From an uncultured euryarchaeote (lineage in GTDB: Archaea > Thermoplasmatota > Poseidoniia > Poseidoniales > Thalassarchaeaceae), in the NCBI GenBank assembly GCA_937897085.1, contig CALCOR010000252.1, forward strand, positions 1 to 13,095: a DNA stretch of 13,095 nt, in the 5' to 3' direction. Below, one piece after another: positions 1 to 7,800 of the stretch. The notes beneath the pieces were generated by a model. That model made no database searches. It saw nothing but the letters and a program-made list of their open reading frames with translations, and had not been told where the DNA came from. How positions within the stretch are numbered: position 1 is the stretch's first letter; every line of letters starts with the position of its first letter. The position numbers and the translations under genes were made by a program.

Positions 1-333
1 ATTGGTCTGGAATGCACATAACGGACCCGTCACGTTCTCCCATGATTCGCCGCCATCACAAGAACGCATGACCTTCTCAAATGCAATGAAGAAAATGCAA
101 CCGCTGGACGTGACGCCGATGCTGGGTTCGGCCCCGTCCTCGCCAACGTCGCTGAACACGAAACTGAGATTCAGGAGTGGCACTTCGACAGGCAGGCCAT
201 CGGGCCCGGTGACGAAGGTGGTTGGCATGGGGGGATCCGCGGGTGGTGGTGGCGTAGGCTGGTCATCCCCAAAGCATCCAGAGAGAACTGCTGACAACAT
301 CAAGACGCCGATGAGCAACGCCTTCGCTCGCAT
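1..333 (-). CDS. Secreted lipoprotein with an Asp-box motif (partial, 3' end off window)
   Basis: The reading frame is open from the ATG at 333 to the window edge, giving 111 residues with no stop, so the C-terminus is missing. The N-terminus is a lipoprotein signal peptide: a short basic start (MRAK), a hydrophobic run at residues 5-18, and the lipobox L-S-G-C with the lipid-bearing cysteine at residue 20. A Pro/Asp-rich linker follows (about 22-37). Residues 91-98 (SCDGGESW) fit the Asp-box pattern S-x-D-x-G-x-[ST]-W found in BNR/sialidase-like and photosystem-assembly-type beta-propellers. An extracellular membrane-anchored propeller is therefore plausible, but its substrate is unknown. 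The gene starts 8 bases after the aIF2-beta stop. AGGTG at 339-343 lies 5 bases before the ATG, so it is probably the second gene of that unit. The ORF on the opposite strand here is a shadow: it has no signal peptide or domain. Confidence 0.72.
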   Translation of the reverse strand, partial: MRAKALLIGVLMLSAVLSGCFGDDQPTPPPPADPPMPTTFVTGPDGLPVEVPLLNLSFVFSDVGEDGAEPSIGVTSSGCIFFIAFEKVMRSCDGGESWENVTGPLCAFQTN

Positions 334-338
334 ATCCG

Positions 339-343
339 CACCT
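339..343 (-). promoter_or_regulatory. Ribosome binding site of the lipoprotein gene
   Basis: On the minus strand AGGTG overlaps the end of the aIF2-beta gene and sits 5 bases before the ATG at 333. It fixes the lipoprotein start and supports translation as a downstream operon gene. Confidence 0.55.
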
Positions 344-752
344 ACATCTTGACAGGACGGGTGGCACCACAGGCCTGGCATTTGAGCAGGGTCGTGCGGT
401 CCTCCTTGAGGAAGCGGGTGTCTGGCGCGTTGCACTGGTCGCACAGGATGTACGTGCGCACATAGTTGCCCAACTTCTCCTTGATGCGCTTAGGGGGAAT
501 CCGCCCCTTCAACAGCACCCGGTGCTCCTCTCGTGAGCCGGAAGTGCCCAGTTCGTTCTGCAGAAAGTGGTAGACATGGTTGGCGTCACGGTCCATCATA
601 TCCGTGATATCTGAAAAGTTGCGGATGATCGTCTGCTGACCCTCGATGAGCACCTCGGGTTCAGGCAGTTTCCAGCGGGCGTCTCCGGAGATCTCCTGCG
701 GGATGTTCTTGCGCGCCCGGTCGAGCAGTTTATCGTAGTCGAACTCACTCAT
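342..752 (-). CDS. eif2b: Translation initiation factor aIF2 subunit beta
   Basis: This is the 136-residue beta subunit of archaeal initiation factor 2, the heterotrimeric GTPase that brings initiator Met-tRNA to the small ribosomal subunit. Visible parts, in order: an N-terminal helix (MSEFDYDKLLDRARKNIP), a central alpha/beta domain with the typical stretch TIIRNFSDI (41-49) and LLKGRIPPKRIKEKL (80-94), and a C-terminal zinc ribbon with C104-x2-C107 and C125-x2-C128. The length is normal for the family. The frame extends 14 codons upstream, but family members begin at MSEF-like sequence, so I chose the ATG at 752. A TTTTCA box on the same strand (777-782) is centred about 27 bases upstream, suggesting a leaderless transcript. 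It is divergent from dut and is followed by a lipoprotein gene. Confidence 0.95.
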   Translation of the reverse strand: MSEFDYDKLLDRARKNIPQEISGDARWKLPEPEVLIEGQQTIIRNFSDITDMMDRDANHVYHFLQNELGTSGSREEHRVLLKGRIPPKRIKEKLGNYVRTYILCDQCNAPDTRFLKEDRTTLLKCQACGATRPVKM

Positions 753-776
753 TGGGGCGGCCCACCCACACCCTGC

Positions 777-782
777 TGAAAA
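777..782 (-). promoter_or_regulatory. Putative TATA-like box of the aIF2-beta gene
   Basis: TTTTCA on the minus strand is the only AT-rich run in the 74-base divergent gap. Its centre is about 27 bases from the chosen ATG (752), where an archaeal TATA box would place the transcript start at or next to the start codon. Inference from spacing and composition only. Confidence 0.35.
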
Positions 783-826
783 GGCCACCGACAACTCAAG
801 GATGGTCGACGGACTGGCACGCTTCG

Positions 827-1276
827 ATGTCCGAGCCGGTGGAGGTGCGTTTCACCCGCATCCATGCTGATGCGCAGGCGCCGAGTCGTGGCTCCGACCT
901 GGCGGCTGGATGGGACCTGAGGACTGTGGAGCAGACCACCGTCCACAAGGGTGGCAGCGTCAGGGTGCATACCGGGCTCATCGTCGCGATTCCTGCTGGA
1001 TTCGAAGGCCAGGTGCGTGCCCGCTCGTCGCTCGCAGAAAAAGGCTTGATCCTGCCCAACGCGCCGGGTACCATCGATGCCGACTATCGCGGCGAACTGC
1101 AGGTGCTGCTCACCTGGATCGGCGAGGGGGATTCGTTCACGATTCCGGCCGGTGAGCGCATCGCCCAACTCGTGATCAACCGGGTCCCAGAAGTCGAATT
1201 CGTCGAGGTGAGCGAGGATGAACTCGGACAGACCGACCGCGGCGGCGGTGGTTTCGGCAGCACGGGGCGCTTCTGA
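827..1276 (+). CDS. dut: dUTP diphosphatase (trimeric dUTPase)
   Basis: The product hydrolyses dUTP to dUMP and pyrophosphate, keeping uracil out of DNA and supplying dUMP for thymidylate synthesis. In the 149-residue protein all five motifs of the homotrimeric dUTPase family are visible: motif 1 DLAAGWDL (24-31), motif 2 RARSSLAEKG (64-73), motif 3 GTIDADYRGE (81-90, with the catalytic-water Asp and the beta-hairpin Tyr), motif 4 AGERIAQLV (108-116), and the glycine-rich C-terminal lid RGGGGFGSTG (138-147). The frame runs 25 codons further upstream, but that part overlaps the start of the divergent aIF2-beta gene and has no family similarity, so I use the ATG at 827. No good ribosome site precedes it. 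The motif pattern fits dUTPase better than dCTP deaminase. Confidence 0.95.
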   Translation: MSEPVEVRFTRIHADAQAPSRGSDLAAGWDLRTVEQTTVHKGGSVRVHTGLIVAIPAGFEGQVRARSSLAEKGLILPNAPGTIDADYRGELQVLLTWIGEGDSFTIPAGERIAQLVINRVPEVEFVEVSEDELGQTDRGGGGFGSTGRF

Positions 1277-1299
1277 GGCAGGATAGACGACGACTTTGG

Positions 1300-1317
1300 C
1301 ACCGGCTTAAGCCGGTG
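1300..1317. repeat. 18-bp perfect palindrome between dut and gfcR
   Basis: CACCGGCTTAAGCCGGTG is identical to its own reverse complement. It lies 23 bases after the dut stop and 34 bases before the gfcR start. It could be a dimer binding site (operator) or fold into a hairpin ending dut. No T-run follows, so a simple intrinsic terminator is less likely. Its place before a HTH regulator makes an autoregulatory site attractive, but this is inference. Confidence 0.6.
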
Positions 1318-1318
1318 G

Positions 1319-1331
1319 GTTCATAGTGAAC
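1319..1331. promoter_or_regulatory. Inverted repeat at the expected gfcR promoter position (candidate operator)
   Basis: GTTCA-TAG-TGAAC is a perfect 5-bp inverted repeat with a 3-base spacer. Its centre (1325) is 27 bases before the gfcR ATG, where a TATA box would sit if the transcript is leaderless. A regulator bound here could compete with TBP. It lies one base from the 18-bp palindrome. Function is inferred from geometry. Confidence 0.45.
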
Positions 1332-1351
1332 AAGTCAGAGTTCGATGACGA

Positions 1352-1930
1352 ATGGCACTGAGTGTGGATGAACTTCGAGAGAAGGTTCAGGAGATGCGGG
1401 AGCAGGGTCTGAACAACAGGCAGATCGCTGACGAGTTGTCAATCTCGACCTCGACGGTAGAATGGTTGCAGGGAACCTCTGCGCCGGAATCCAAGCCTGA
1501 GGATGTGCGCATCGGCTGGCGCACCATCGGCGTGAAGCCGAATCGCATAGACGCCATTGGAATGATCATGGCGGACATCTGTGACGAGCATCTGGGTGAC
1601 GATTTCACCACCGTCGTCGGCATCAGCATCAATGGAATCATGTTCGCACAATCTGTCTCAGACCAACTCGGATGTGAGGTCTCCATCTTCCGCCGTGGAG
1701 CGGATGGTGAAACCGGGGCCCTATCCAACAAGTACGGACAGGTCGGAGGCAAGCGGGTGGTCGTCGTTGACGACCTGCTCAACTCCGGAGATACGATGCG
1801 TCAAGTAATCGAGGCGCTGCGTTCAGCCGGAGCCGAGGTCGTCCTCTGTCTCGTACTCGTGAACAAGACGACGAAGGACGAGATCGCCGGGATTCCGCTC
1901 CGAGGACTGATCCGCGCCGTAACCGTCTGA
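1352..1930 (+). CDS. gfcR: GfcR-type transcriptional regulator (HTH plus phosphoribosyltransferase-like domain)
   Basis: This 192-residue protein has the architecture of the archaeal orotate-phosphoribosyltransferase-like regulators, of which the haloarchaeal GfcR is the studied example (control of sugar-degradation genes). The N-terminal helix-turn-helix spans roughly residues 15-40 (EQGLNNRQIADELSISTSTVEWL). A type I PRTase fold follows, with V-D-W/I-G-W-like entry (52-60), a core strand TTVVGISINGIMFA (86-99), and the PRPP loop VVVVDDLLNSGDT (136-148). Two acidic residues and the G-x-T end of the loop are kept, so binding of PRPP or another phosphorylated ligand is possible; enzyme activity cannot be judged. 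Two inverted repeats lie directly upstream. The lysyl-tRNA synthetase gene starts 16 bases downstream, so the two are probably co-transcribed. The family call is firm; the regulon here is unknown. Confidence 0.85.
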   Translation: MALSVDELREKVQEMREQGLNNRQIADELSISTSTVEWLQGTSAPESKPEDVRIGWRTIGVKPNRIDAIGMIMADICDEHLGDDFTTVVGISINGIMFAQSVSDQLGCEVSIFRRGADGETGALSNKYGQVGGKRVVVVDDLLNSGDTMRQVIEALRSAGAEVVLCLVLVNKTTKDEIAGIPLRGLIRAVTV

Positions 1931-1931
1931 T

Positions 1932-1938
1932 GGAGAGG
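1932..1938 (+). promoter_or_regulatory. Ribosome binding site of the lysyl-tRNA synthetase gene
   Basis: GGAGAGG lies just after the gfcR stop and 8 bases before the ATG at 1947. It supports that start and a shared transcript with gfcR. Confidence 0.6.
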
Positions 1939-1946
1939 CGGACGCG

Positions 1947-3533
1947 ATGCACTGGGCGGATGTGGTCGCCGAGCAGTTGGCCGAGCGGGCGGATTCTCAC
2001 ATCGTCGCCACCGGTATCACGCCTTCTGGCCCCATTCACGTCGGAAACATGCGCGAGGTGCTGACCGCCGACCTCATCGTGAGAGCGTGCGAAGACCGCG
2101 GCTTGGATGCCGAACTTGTCTACATCGCTGACACCGCTGACCCGCTGCGCAAGGTCTACCCGTTCCTCGACCCCGAGATATACGATGCCCATGTGGGAAA
2201 GGCGCTCGCCAACATTCCTTCACCTGACGGCGAAGGTTCGTACTCTGACCATTTCCTGAACCCGTTCTTCTCCTGCCTCGATGAACTGGGAATCGAGCAT
2301 AGGGTGGTCGACGTCCACCAGTCATATGCCGATGGAGAATACGAAGCGGCTGTGCGCACAGCATGTGAGCAGCGCGGCGAGATTCGTGGACTGCTAGAGC
2401 GTATCAGCGGACGGGAATTGGATGCGGACTGGTTCCCCTTCAATCCGACGGATGACCATGGGCGAATGCACGGCGTGACGGTTACAGGATACGAATGGCC
2501 GCACGTTGAATGGCGCAACGAGGAAGGAGATACCGGCAGGAGGGACATCAGCAAGGGAGGAGGAAAACTCCCTTGGAGATTGGACTGGCCTGCCCGCTGG
2601 TCGTGGATAGGCGTCACCTGTGAGCCATTCGGGAAGGACCACTCCTCAGCCGGTAGCTCATGGGACACCGGGCAGCCGCTGGCCCCGCTGTTCGGCATTG
2701 AGCCCCCCCTCGGACTACCTTACGAATGGATCAACCTGAAGGGACAGGGGGCGATGTCGAGCAGCGCTGGGAATGCGATGAGTGGCAGCGAACTGCTGGA
2801 ACTCGTTCCTCCGGAGATCATGCGCTTCCTCATCAGTCGGTCGAAACCGGCGAAACACATCGATTTCGACCCAGGAGCCGGGCTAATCTCGCTCGCCGAC
2901 GAGTACGAGCGGCTGGAACGACGCTACCACGCAGAACTGCGCGGCATCGAGCAGAAACCGGTTGGCGAAGGAGAGCGCAAGGAACGGCAGCGCATGGATG
3001 ACGCACGGCGGTTCGAACTGAGCCAGGTGGCGCGGGGTGAAGTGAGCGAAGGAGATGCACTGGAGATGTCCTTCAGCCATCTGTCGATGCTCTGTCAGGT
3101 CAAACCCGACAGGCAGGGATTTCTCGATTCGCTGGCGCGCACCCACGACGTGGATGCCCAAGCACCCGATGCACGCTTGCTGGAACGCGAACGGCGGATG
3201 CGCCAGTGGATCGCCTCCGAGTGGTTCCCTCCAGAGGTGCGCATCCTCCTGCAGGCGGATGTCGACGCCGATTGGCTCTCAGGACTCGAGCAGAGCGAAC
3301 GTGACTTCCTGTCAGGATTCGCCTCCGGACTCCAATCGATCGAGTGGGACGAATCGGCCATCCAGGAGCACATCAGCGCCAGCATCGAAGCGGCGGGAAT
3401 GACACCGCGCATCGCCTTCCCACTGCTCTATGGACTGCTTCTGGGACGCCCGCGCGGTCCCAGACTGGCCCCGTTGATGCGCGAACTGGACCGGAACGCT
3501 GTGCAGTCCCTCATGTCAGCGATATGTGACTGA
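1947..3533 (+). CDS. lysS: Lysyl-tRNA synthetase, class I
   Basis: The enzyme attaches lysine to tRNA-Lys with ATP. At 528 residues it is a normal-length class I (archaeal-type) LysRS, not the class II bacterial/eukaryotic form. The Rossmann-fold start carries the HIGH-type motif PSGPIHVGN (26-34). The characteristic block KLPWRLDWPARW (207-218) leads into EPFGKDH (226-232). The KMSKS-type loop reads AMSSSAGN (269-276), with alanine where many synthetases have the first lysine. The remainder, from about residue 310, is the helical anticodon-binding region. Between residues 165 and 200, where I recall many archaeal relatives carrying a zinc knuckle with paired cysteines (C-x2-C), this protein has no cysteine (NPTDDHGRMHG...). 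Start choice rests on the GGAGAGG site. It follows gfcR by 16 bases. Confidence 0.93.
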   Translation: MHWADVVAEQLAERADSHIVATGITPSGPIHVGNMREVLTADLIVRACEDRGLDAELVYIADTADPLRKVYPFLDPEIYDAHVGKALANIPSPDGEGSYSDHFLNPFFSCLDELGIEHRVVDVHQSYADGEYEAAVRTACEQRGEIRGLLERISGRELDADWFPFNPTDDHGRMHGVTVTGYEWPHVEWRNEEGDTGRRDISKGGGKLPWRLDWPARWSWIGVTCEPFGKDHSSAGSSWDTGQPLAPLFGIEPPLGLPYEWINLKGQGAMSSSAGNAMSGSELLELVPPEIMRFLISRSKPAKHIDFDPGAGLISLADEYERLERRYHAELRGIEQKPVGEGERKERQRMDDARRFELSQVARGEVSEGDALEMSFSHLSMLCQVKPDRQGFLDSLARTHDVDAQAPDARLLERERRMRQWIASEWFPPEVRILLQADVDADWLSGLEQSERDFLSGFASGLQSIEWDESAIQEHISASIEAAGMTPRIAFPLLYGLLLGRPRGPRLAPLMRELDRNAVQSLMSAICD

Positions 3534-3602
3534 CGTGATGGATGATGCCTGTGCACGCTCGGCGGGAAGAATCTGCGTAGGCTGCGCCTCTGAACGTCAT
3601 GC

Positions 3603-3609
3603 TTGAAAT
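3603..3609 (+). promoter_or_regulatory. Putative TATA-like box of the zinc-ribbon protein gene
   Basis: TTGAAAT is the most AT-rich run in the 99-base gap after lysS. Its centre is 27 bases before the ATG at 3633, the spacing seen before other first genes in this window. Inference. Confidence 0.35.
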
Positions 3610-3632
3610 GGAGTCGGGGTGTGGCGACCCCC

Positions 3633-4859
3633 ATGGCGGTCCACTGCCCGCAGTGCGAGGGAGTCGTTGAGGCGACGGCCAAGTTCTGTCTGGCGTGCGG
3701 TCAGGACTTCGATTCACAGAGCCCTGTAACCTCCACTGGGCACGACATCAGGCAGTTGAAAGACGCCATTCGTGCTCGTGATGACCTGTCGATGGCCGAC
3801 AAATTCGACCTAATCGCCAAGGTCGAGGAGGGAACCAACCCGATCGAACTCGGCATCGCCGCCACGGCCGATGCAGCAGAGGATATGGCAACGGCTGCAC
3901 CCGTCTCGAAGCCGGACGCGAAGGCGGGCGGTTCAGGTGCCACGTTCACCAGCAGCCCGGCTGCGGCGGCCGCCGTGGCCAGCGTCTCCTCGAAGACGGA
4001 TGCATGGGCCAATGTTCTGTCAGGCAAGGTCACCATCTCGGACCCGCAGTTCCAGACTGCGATGAAACTCGGCATGGAGGCGAGTCACCACATCCACGAC
4101 ATCGCTGCTGGTGGAATCGATGAGATAGACCTGACAAGCGATGACCTGCGCGCGATTCCAGTCCTCAAACCCCCCAAGCGCTCGTTCTGCCCCAAGTGCG
4201 GAAGTGACATTCTGTCGCACACGAACATGCAATGGCGCAAGTGGAGAGACCACTCAGGCGAGGTGGTGCAACTGCAGGTGCAGGCAGCGATGGAGACGGC
4301 GCTGGTGCAAGCATCATCCCATTACGTGGGCGCTGCCGAAGGGTTGCAGGCGAGAATTGCAGAACTCGACGAAGAGAAGCTCACCAAGAAGATCGAGAAG
4401 AAAATCACGAAGAAGTTGACCAAGAAAATCACTGAGGAGGTCCGCGAGGAACTCGAAACTGAGATCCGCTCAGAAGCGGCCGCAGCCGGCCGTGATGTTG
4501 TGAGAACTTCCGCCACCTCCACTGGGACACGAACTTCCGCGAAGGCTGACAAGGGAGGCGAGAAGAAGGCACCTGCAGGGATGTTCTCGGCGGGGCCGGC
4601 AGTTACGAAGAAGTTCGATGGGAAGAAGAAGGACAAGCCGGACTGGTTCCTTGCTGAAGCACTGGAAACGGTATTCGACCCACATGGGTCTGGCAAGCCG
4701 CTCAAGCCGAAGACGATTCTCGCCCGCTCCTCGGACGGAAACGTGCGTGTGCAGGATGTGGTCACCATCTACGCCGACAAGGGCGAGGAAGGACTCTCCG
4801 AACTCGCCTGGACCTCGCCCTTCACTCGCTACATCATCGAAGCCTACGACGCCTGCTGA
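3633..4859 (+). CDS. Hypothetical zinc-ribbon protein with tetrad-repeat helix
   Basis: I do not recognise this 408-residue protein. It opens with a short zinc ribbon (C5-x2-C8 and C19-x2-C22), followed by a helix with charged residues (about 36-72) and an Ala/Ser/Gly-rich linker (about 76-125). A middle segment (135-180) looks folded, then comes a second cysteine pair, FCPKCGSD (C186, C189), without a matching pair nearby. From about residue 250 to 278 a long charged helix has a hydrophobic residue every fourth position and KK, later EE, between them. A Lys/Ser/Gly-rich linker follows. The C-terminal ~65 residues (DKPDWFLAEALETVFDP onward) look like a compact conserved domain. There is no signal peptide or membrane segment, so it is probably cytoplasmic, perhaps binding nucleic acid or ribosomes; that is a guess. 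The frame extends to a TTG at 3603, but that TTG lies in the likely promoter box. GTG 3621 is another possible start. It is convergent with carB. Confidence 0.8.
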   Translation: MAVHCPQCEGVVEATAKFCLACGQDFDSQSPVTSTGHDIRQLKDAIRARDDLSMADKFDLIAKVEEGTNPIELGIAATADAAEDMATAAPVSKPDAKAGGSGATFTSSPAAAAAVASVSSKTDAWANVLSGKVTISDPQFQTAMKLGMEASHHIHDIAAGGIDEIDLTSDDLRAIPVLKPPKRSFCPKCGSDILSHTNMQWRKWRDHSGEVVQLQVQAAMETALVQASSHYVGAAEGLQARIAELDEEKLTKKIEKKITKKLTKKITEEVREELETEIRSEAAAAGRDVVRTSATSTGTRTSAKADKGGEKKAPAGMFSAGPAVTKKFDGKKKDKPDWFLAEALETVFDPHGSGKPLKPKTILARSSDGNVRVQDVVTIYADKGEEGLSELAWTSPFTRYIIEAYDAC

Positions 4860-4896
4860 AATCGCTGGCTCGTCTCACAATCAGCGTTTGGCTCGT

Positions 4897-7800
4897 TCAC
4901 AGGTAGGTGACCTGGAGGCGTTGGGGTTCGGGTGTCCCTTTCTGGGCGGCACCGATGGCTTCGACCTCCATGCGTGCTCCTGACATCGTAGTCACGAACG
5001 GGATGTTCAGTTCGACCGCCAGTCTGCGCATCATGTTGCCATCGCGGACCGCACCCCCGCTCTTGCTGGGTGTGTTCACAACGAGTTGGATCCTGCCTTC
5101 GCGCATCAGGTCGAGGGCGTCAGGGTGCTGCTTCTCAGCGATTCGGTAGGCAATCTCGACCTCGAGCCCATGCTCGCGCAGCGCATGGGCGGTCCCCGGT
5201 GTGGCGTGCAGGTTGAATCCGAGTTCCGAGAGGTGTCTCGCTATCGCTGCCAGTTGTTGCTTGTCGCCGTCCTTGACCGTCAAGTAGACTCCACCTTCGG
5301 TTGGCACAGGAATCTCCGTGGCGAGTCGCGCCTTGAGGTAGGCGCCTGCGGCATCCGGCGCGCTCCCCATGACTTCGCCAGTCGACTTCATCTCGGGACC
5401 TGGTGCGGGATCGAGGCCGCGCAGTTTGAGGAATGGGAACACGGGAGCCTTGACGCACACGAGGCCGGTTGTGGCTTCGGGGATATCGAGGTCGGCGAGC
5501 CTAGCCCCGATGGCGACTCTCGCTGCGATTCTCGCTAGAGGAATACCTGTGGATTTGGCGACGAACGGGAAGGTGCGTGAGCCGCGGGGATTCACCTCGA
5601 GCACGTAGAGGGTGTCCTCACAGATGGCGTACTGGATGTTGAAGCAGCCCTTGATTCCCAAGCCGACGCCAATCCTCTCGGTCCAGTCGCGCACCTCTGA
5701 CAGGATGAACTGACCCACATGCTGTGGAGGGATGAAGCAGGTGGAATCGCCTGAGTGGATTCCAGCTTCCTCGATATGTTCCATGATGGCTCCGATGATC
5801 ACCTCTTGGCCGTCCGAGACCGCGTCGACGTCGAGTTCGATGGCGTTCCCGAGGTATTCATCGATGAGTAATGGGCGGTCAGGTTCAAGATACGCTTCAG
5901 CCATGTATGCATCGAGTTGAGCGTCGTCGGCGAGGATCTCCATTCCCCGTCCGCCGAGCACATACGATGGGCGCACCAGCACCGGATAGCCGATGTCCAG
6001 AACCGCCTTGCGAACCTCCTGGGGCGTCCTCCCGGTCAGACCTCTGGGCATTCGCAGACCCACCCTCTCAGCGAATCTTTCGAACCGCTCGCGGTCCGAC
6101 GCCTCGTCAACAGCGTCCGATGACGTTCCTTCGATGCGCAATTGGAGTCCTAGTTCTGCGAGGTGCGCGAGTCTTGCATCTAGCGGGAGGGCGAGGTTGA
6201 TCGCCGTCTGGCCGCCGAACTGCAGCAGAATTCCGTCGGCGGCTTCGCGTAGCAGGACCTCGGCGACCGTCTCGAGGGTGAGTGGTTCGAAGTAGAGTCG
6301 GTCGCTGGTGTCGAAGTCAGTGGATACCGTCTCAGGATTGTTGTTGATGATGATCGCCTCATGACCAGCCTCACGGATCGCTTGCACCGCGTGTACGCAG
6401 CCGTAGTCGAACTCGATTCCCTGACCGATGCGTATCGGCCCGCTGCCGATGACGACGAGTCTTCTGGCAGCTTCACCATCGGCGGTCTGGCGGCGGGAGT
6501 GCGGTACGTGGTCGATGCCTACCGGAGCGCCTGGCTCGTAGGTGGCGTAGTAGTACGGTGTTATCGCCGCGAATTCGGCAGCACATGAGTCAACCATCCT
6601 ATAGACCGGGTGAATGCGGTGCTGATGGCGACAGCGCATTACCGCCTCCTCGCCTCGCTCATCAGGTAGTCTGCGGTAGCCCTCAGGCCGAAATCCAGCC
6701 AGAGCGTCCGCGATGTTCGCGTCAGACACCCCTGCGCTCTTCCACCGAGACATCTCATCTGCGGAGATCTCATCGGGAAGCAATCCAGCCTCTCCTCGGG
6801 CGACGATCTCAAGTTCGGTCTTCGCCATGCGCTCGAACTTGTGCAGGAACCAGCGAGTGATCTGGGTGATGTCCCTGACCTGTTCCACAGTCCATCCTCG
6901 GCGGAAGGCTTCCAGAAGTGCTCCCATCCTGCGGTCGGTGGCGACATTGAGCCATTCAGTCAAGATGTCATCAGGAAGTGATGTGTGTGCGCGCTCTCCG
7001 ACCCCTTCGCCTTCCGAGGTGTCACCAAGTGTGAGTGGACGTGGGTGAGGACATCCATACTCAAGTGAGGCCCACGCCTTGCGGAACGCCTCTTCGAATG
7101 ATCTTCCGATGGCCATCACCTCACCGGTGCTCTTCATCGACGTCCCGATGCGCCGGTCGGCGGTGCGGAACTTGTCGAACGGCCAGCGGGGGATCTTCAC
7201 GACACAGTAGTCGAGTGTTGGCTCGAAGGCAGCGGTTGTTCCCTCGCCGGTAATCGGGTTGGGCAGTTCGTCGAGGGTGTAGCCCACAGCGATGAGCGCG
7301 GCCATGCGGGCGATTGGGTAGCCAGTGGCCTTGGAGGCGAGCGCGGAGGAGCGGGAGACCCGCGGGTTGACCTCGATGACGGCGAATTCTCCGGTGGCCT
7401 GGTCGACGGCGAACTGCACGTTGCAGCCACCTTTGATGTCCAATCTACGGATTAGTTTCAGCGCGGCGTCGCGCAGCATCTGGTGGTCTCTGTCGGAGAG
7501 TGTCTGTTGCGGAGCGACCACGACGGATTCCCCGGTGTGAACTCCCATCGGGTCGATGTTCTCCATGGTGCAGACGATGATGCAGTTGTCGGCGGCGTCG
7601 CGCATCACCTCGTATTCATGCTCCTGCCACCCGAGGATACTCTCCTCGATGAGCACCTGGTCGATCTGCGAATGCAGAATCCCCTGACTGGCGATCTCCA
7701 CCAGTTCGTGGGTGTTCCACGCCGTGCCTCCACCAAGACCCCCCAGAGTGAACGCCGGCCTCACGAGCAGCGGAAAACCACCGATCTCATCGACTGCGGC

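Noticed and set aside
2..352. Plus-strand open frame of 116 residues at the left edge
   Set aside because: It is antisense to the lipoprotein gene, which has a signal peptide, lipobox, ribosome site and Asp-box. The plus-strand product shows no domain.
753..826. N-terminal extensions of the aIF2-beta (14 codons) and dut (25 codons) frames
   Set aside because: Both extend into the divergent promoter region and add sequence absent from the families.
2557..2574. GGAGG-like stretch inside the lysyl-tRNA synthetase gene
   Set aside because: It encodes the conserved Gly-Gly-Gly-Lys-Leu segment and no gene start follows.
3616..3631. GGGGT...ACCCC hairpin just before the zinc-ribbon gene start
   Set aside because: Only five base pairs with a six-base loop in GC-rich DNA. 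If the gene is leaderless the stem is not transcribed.
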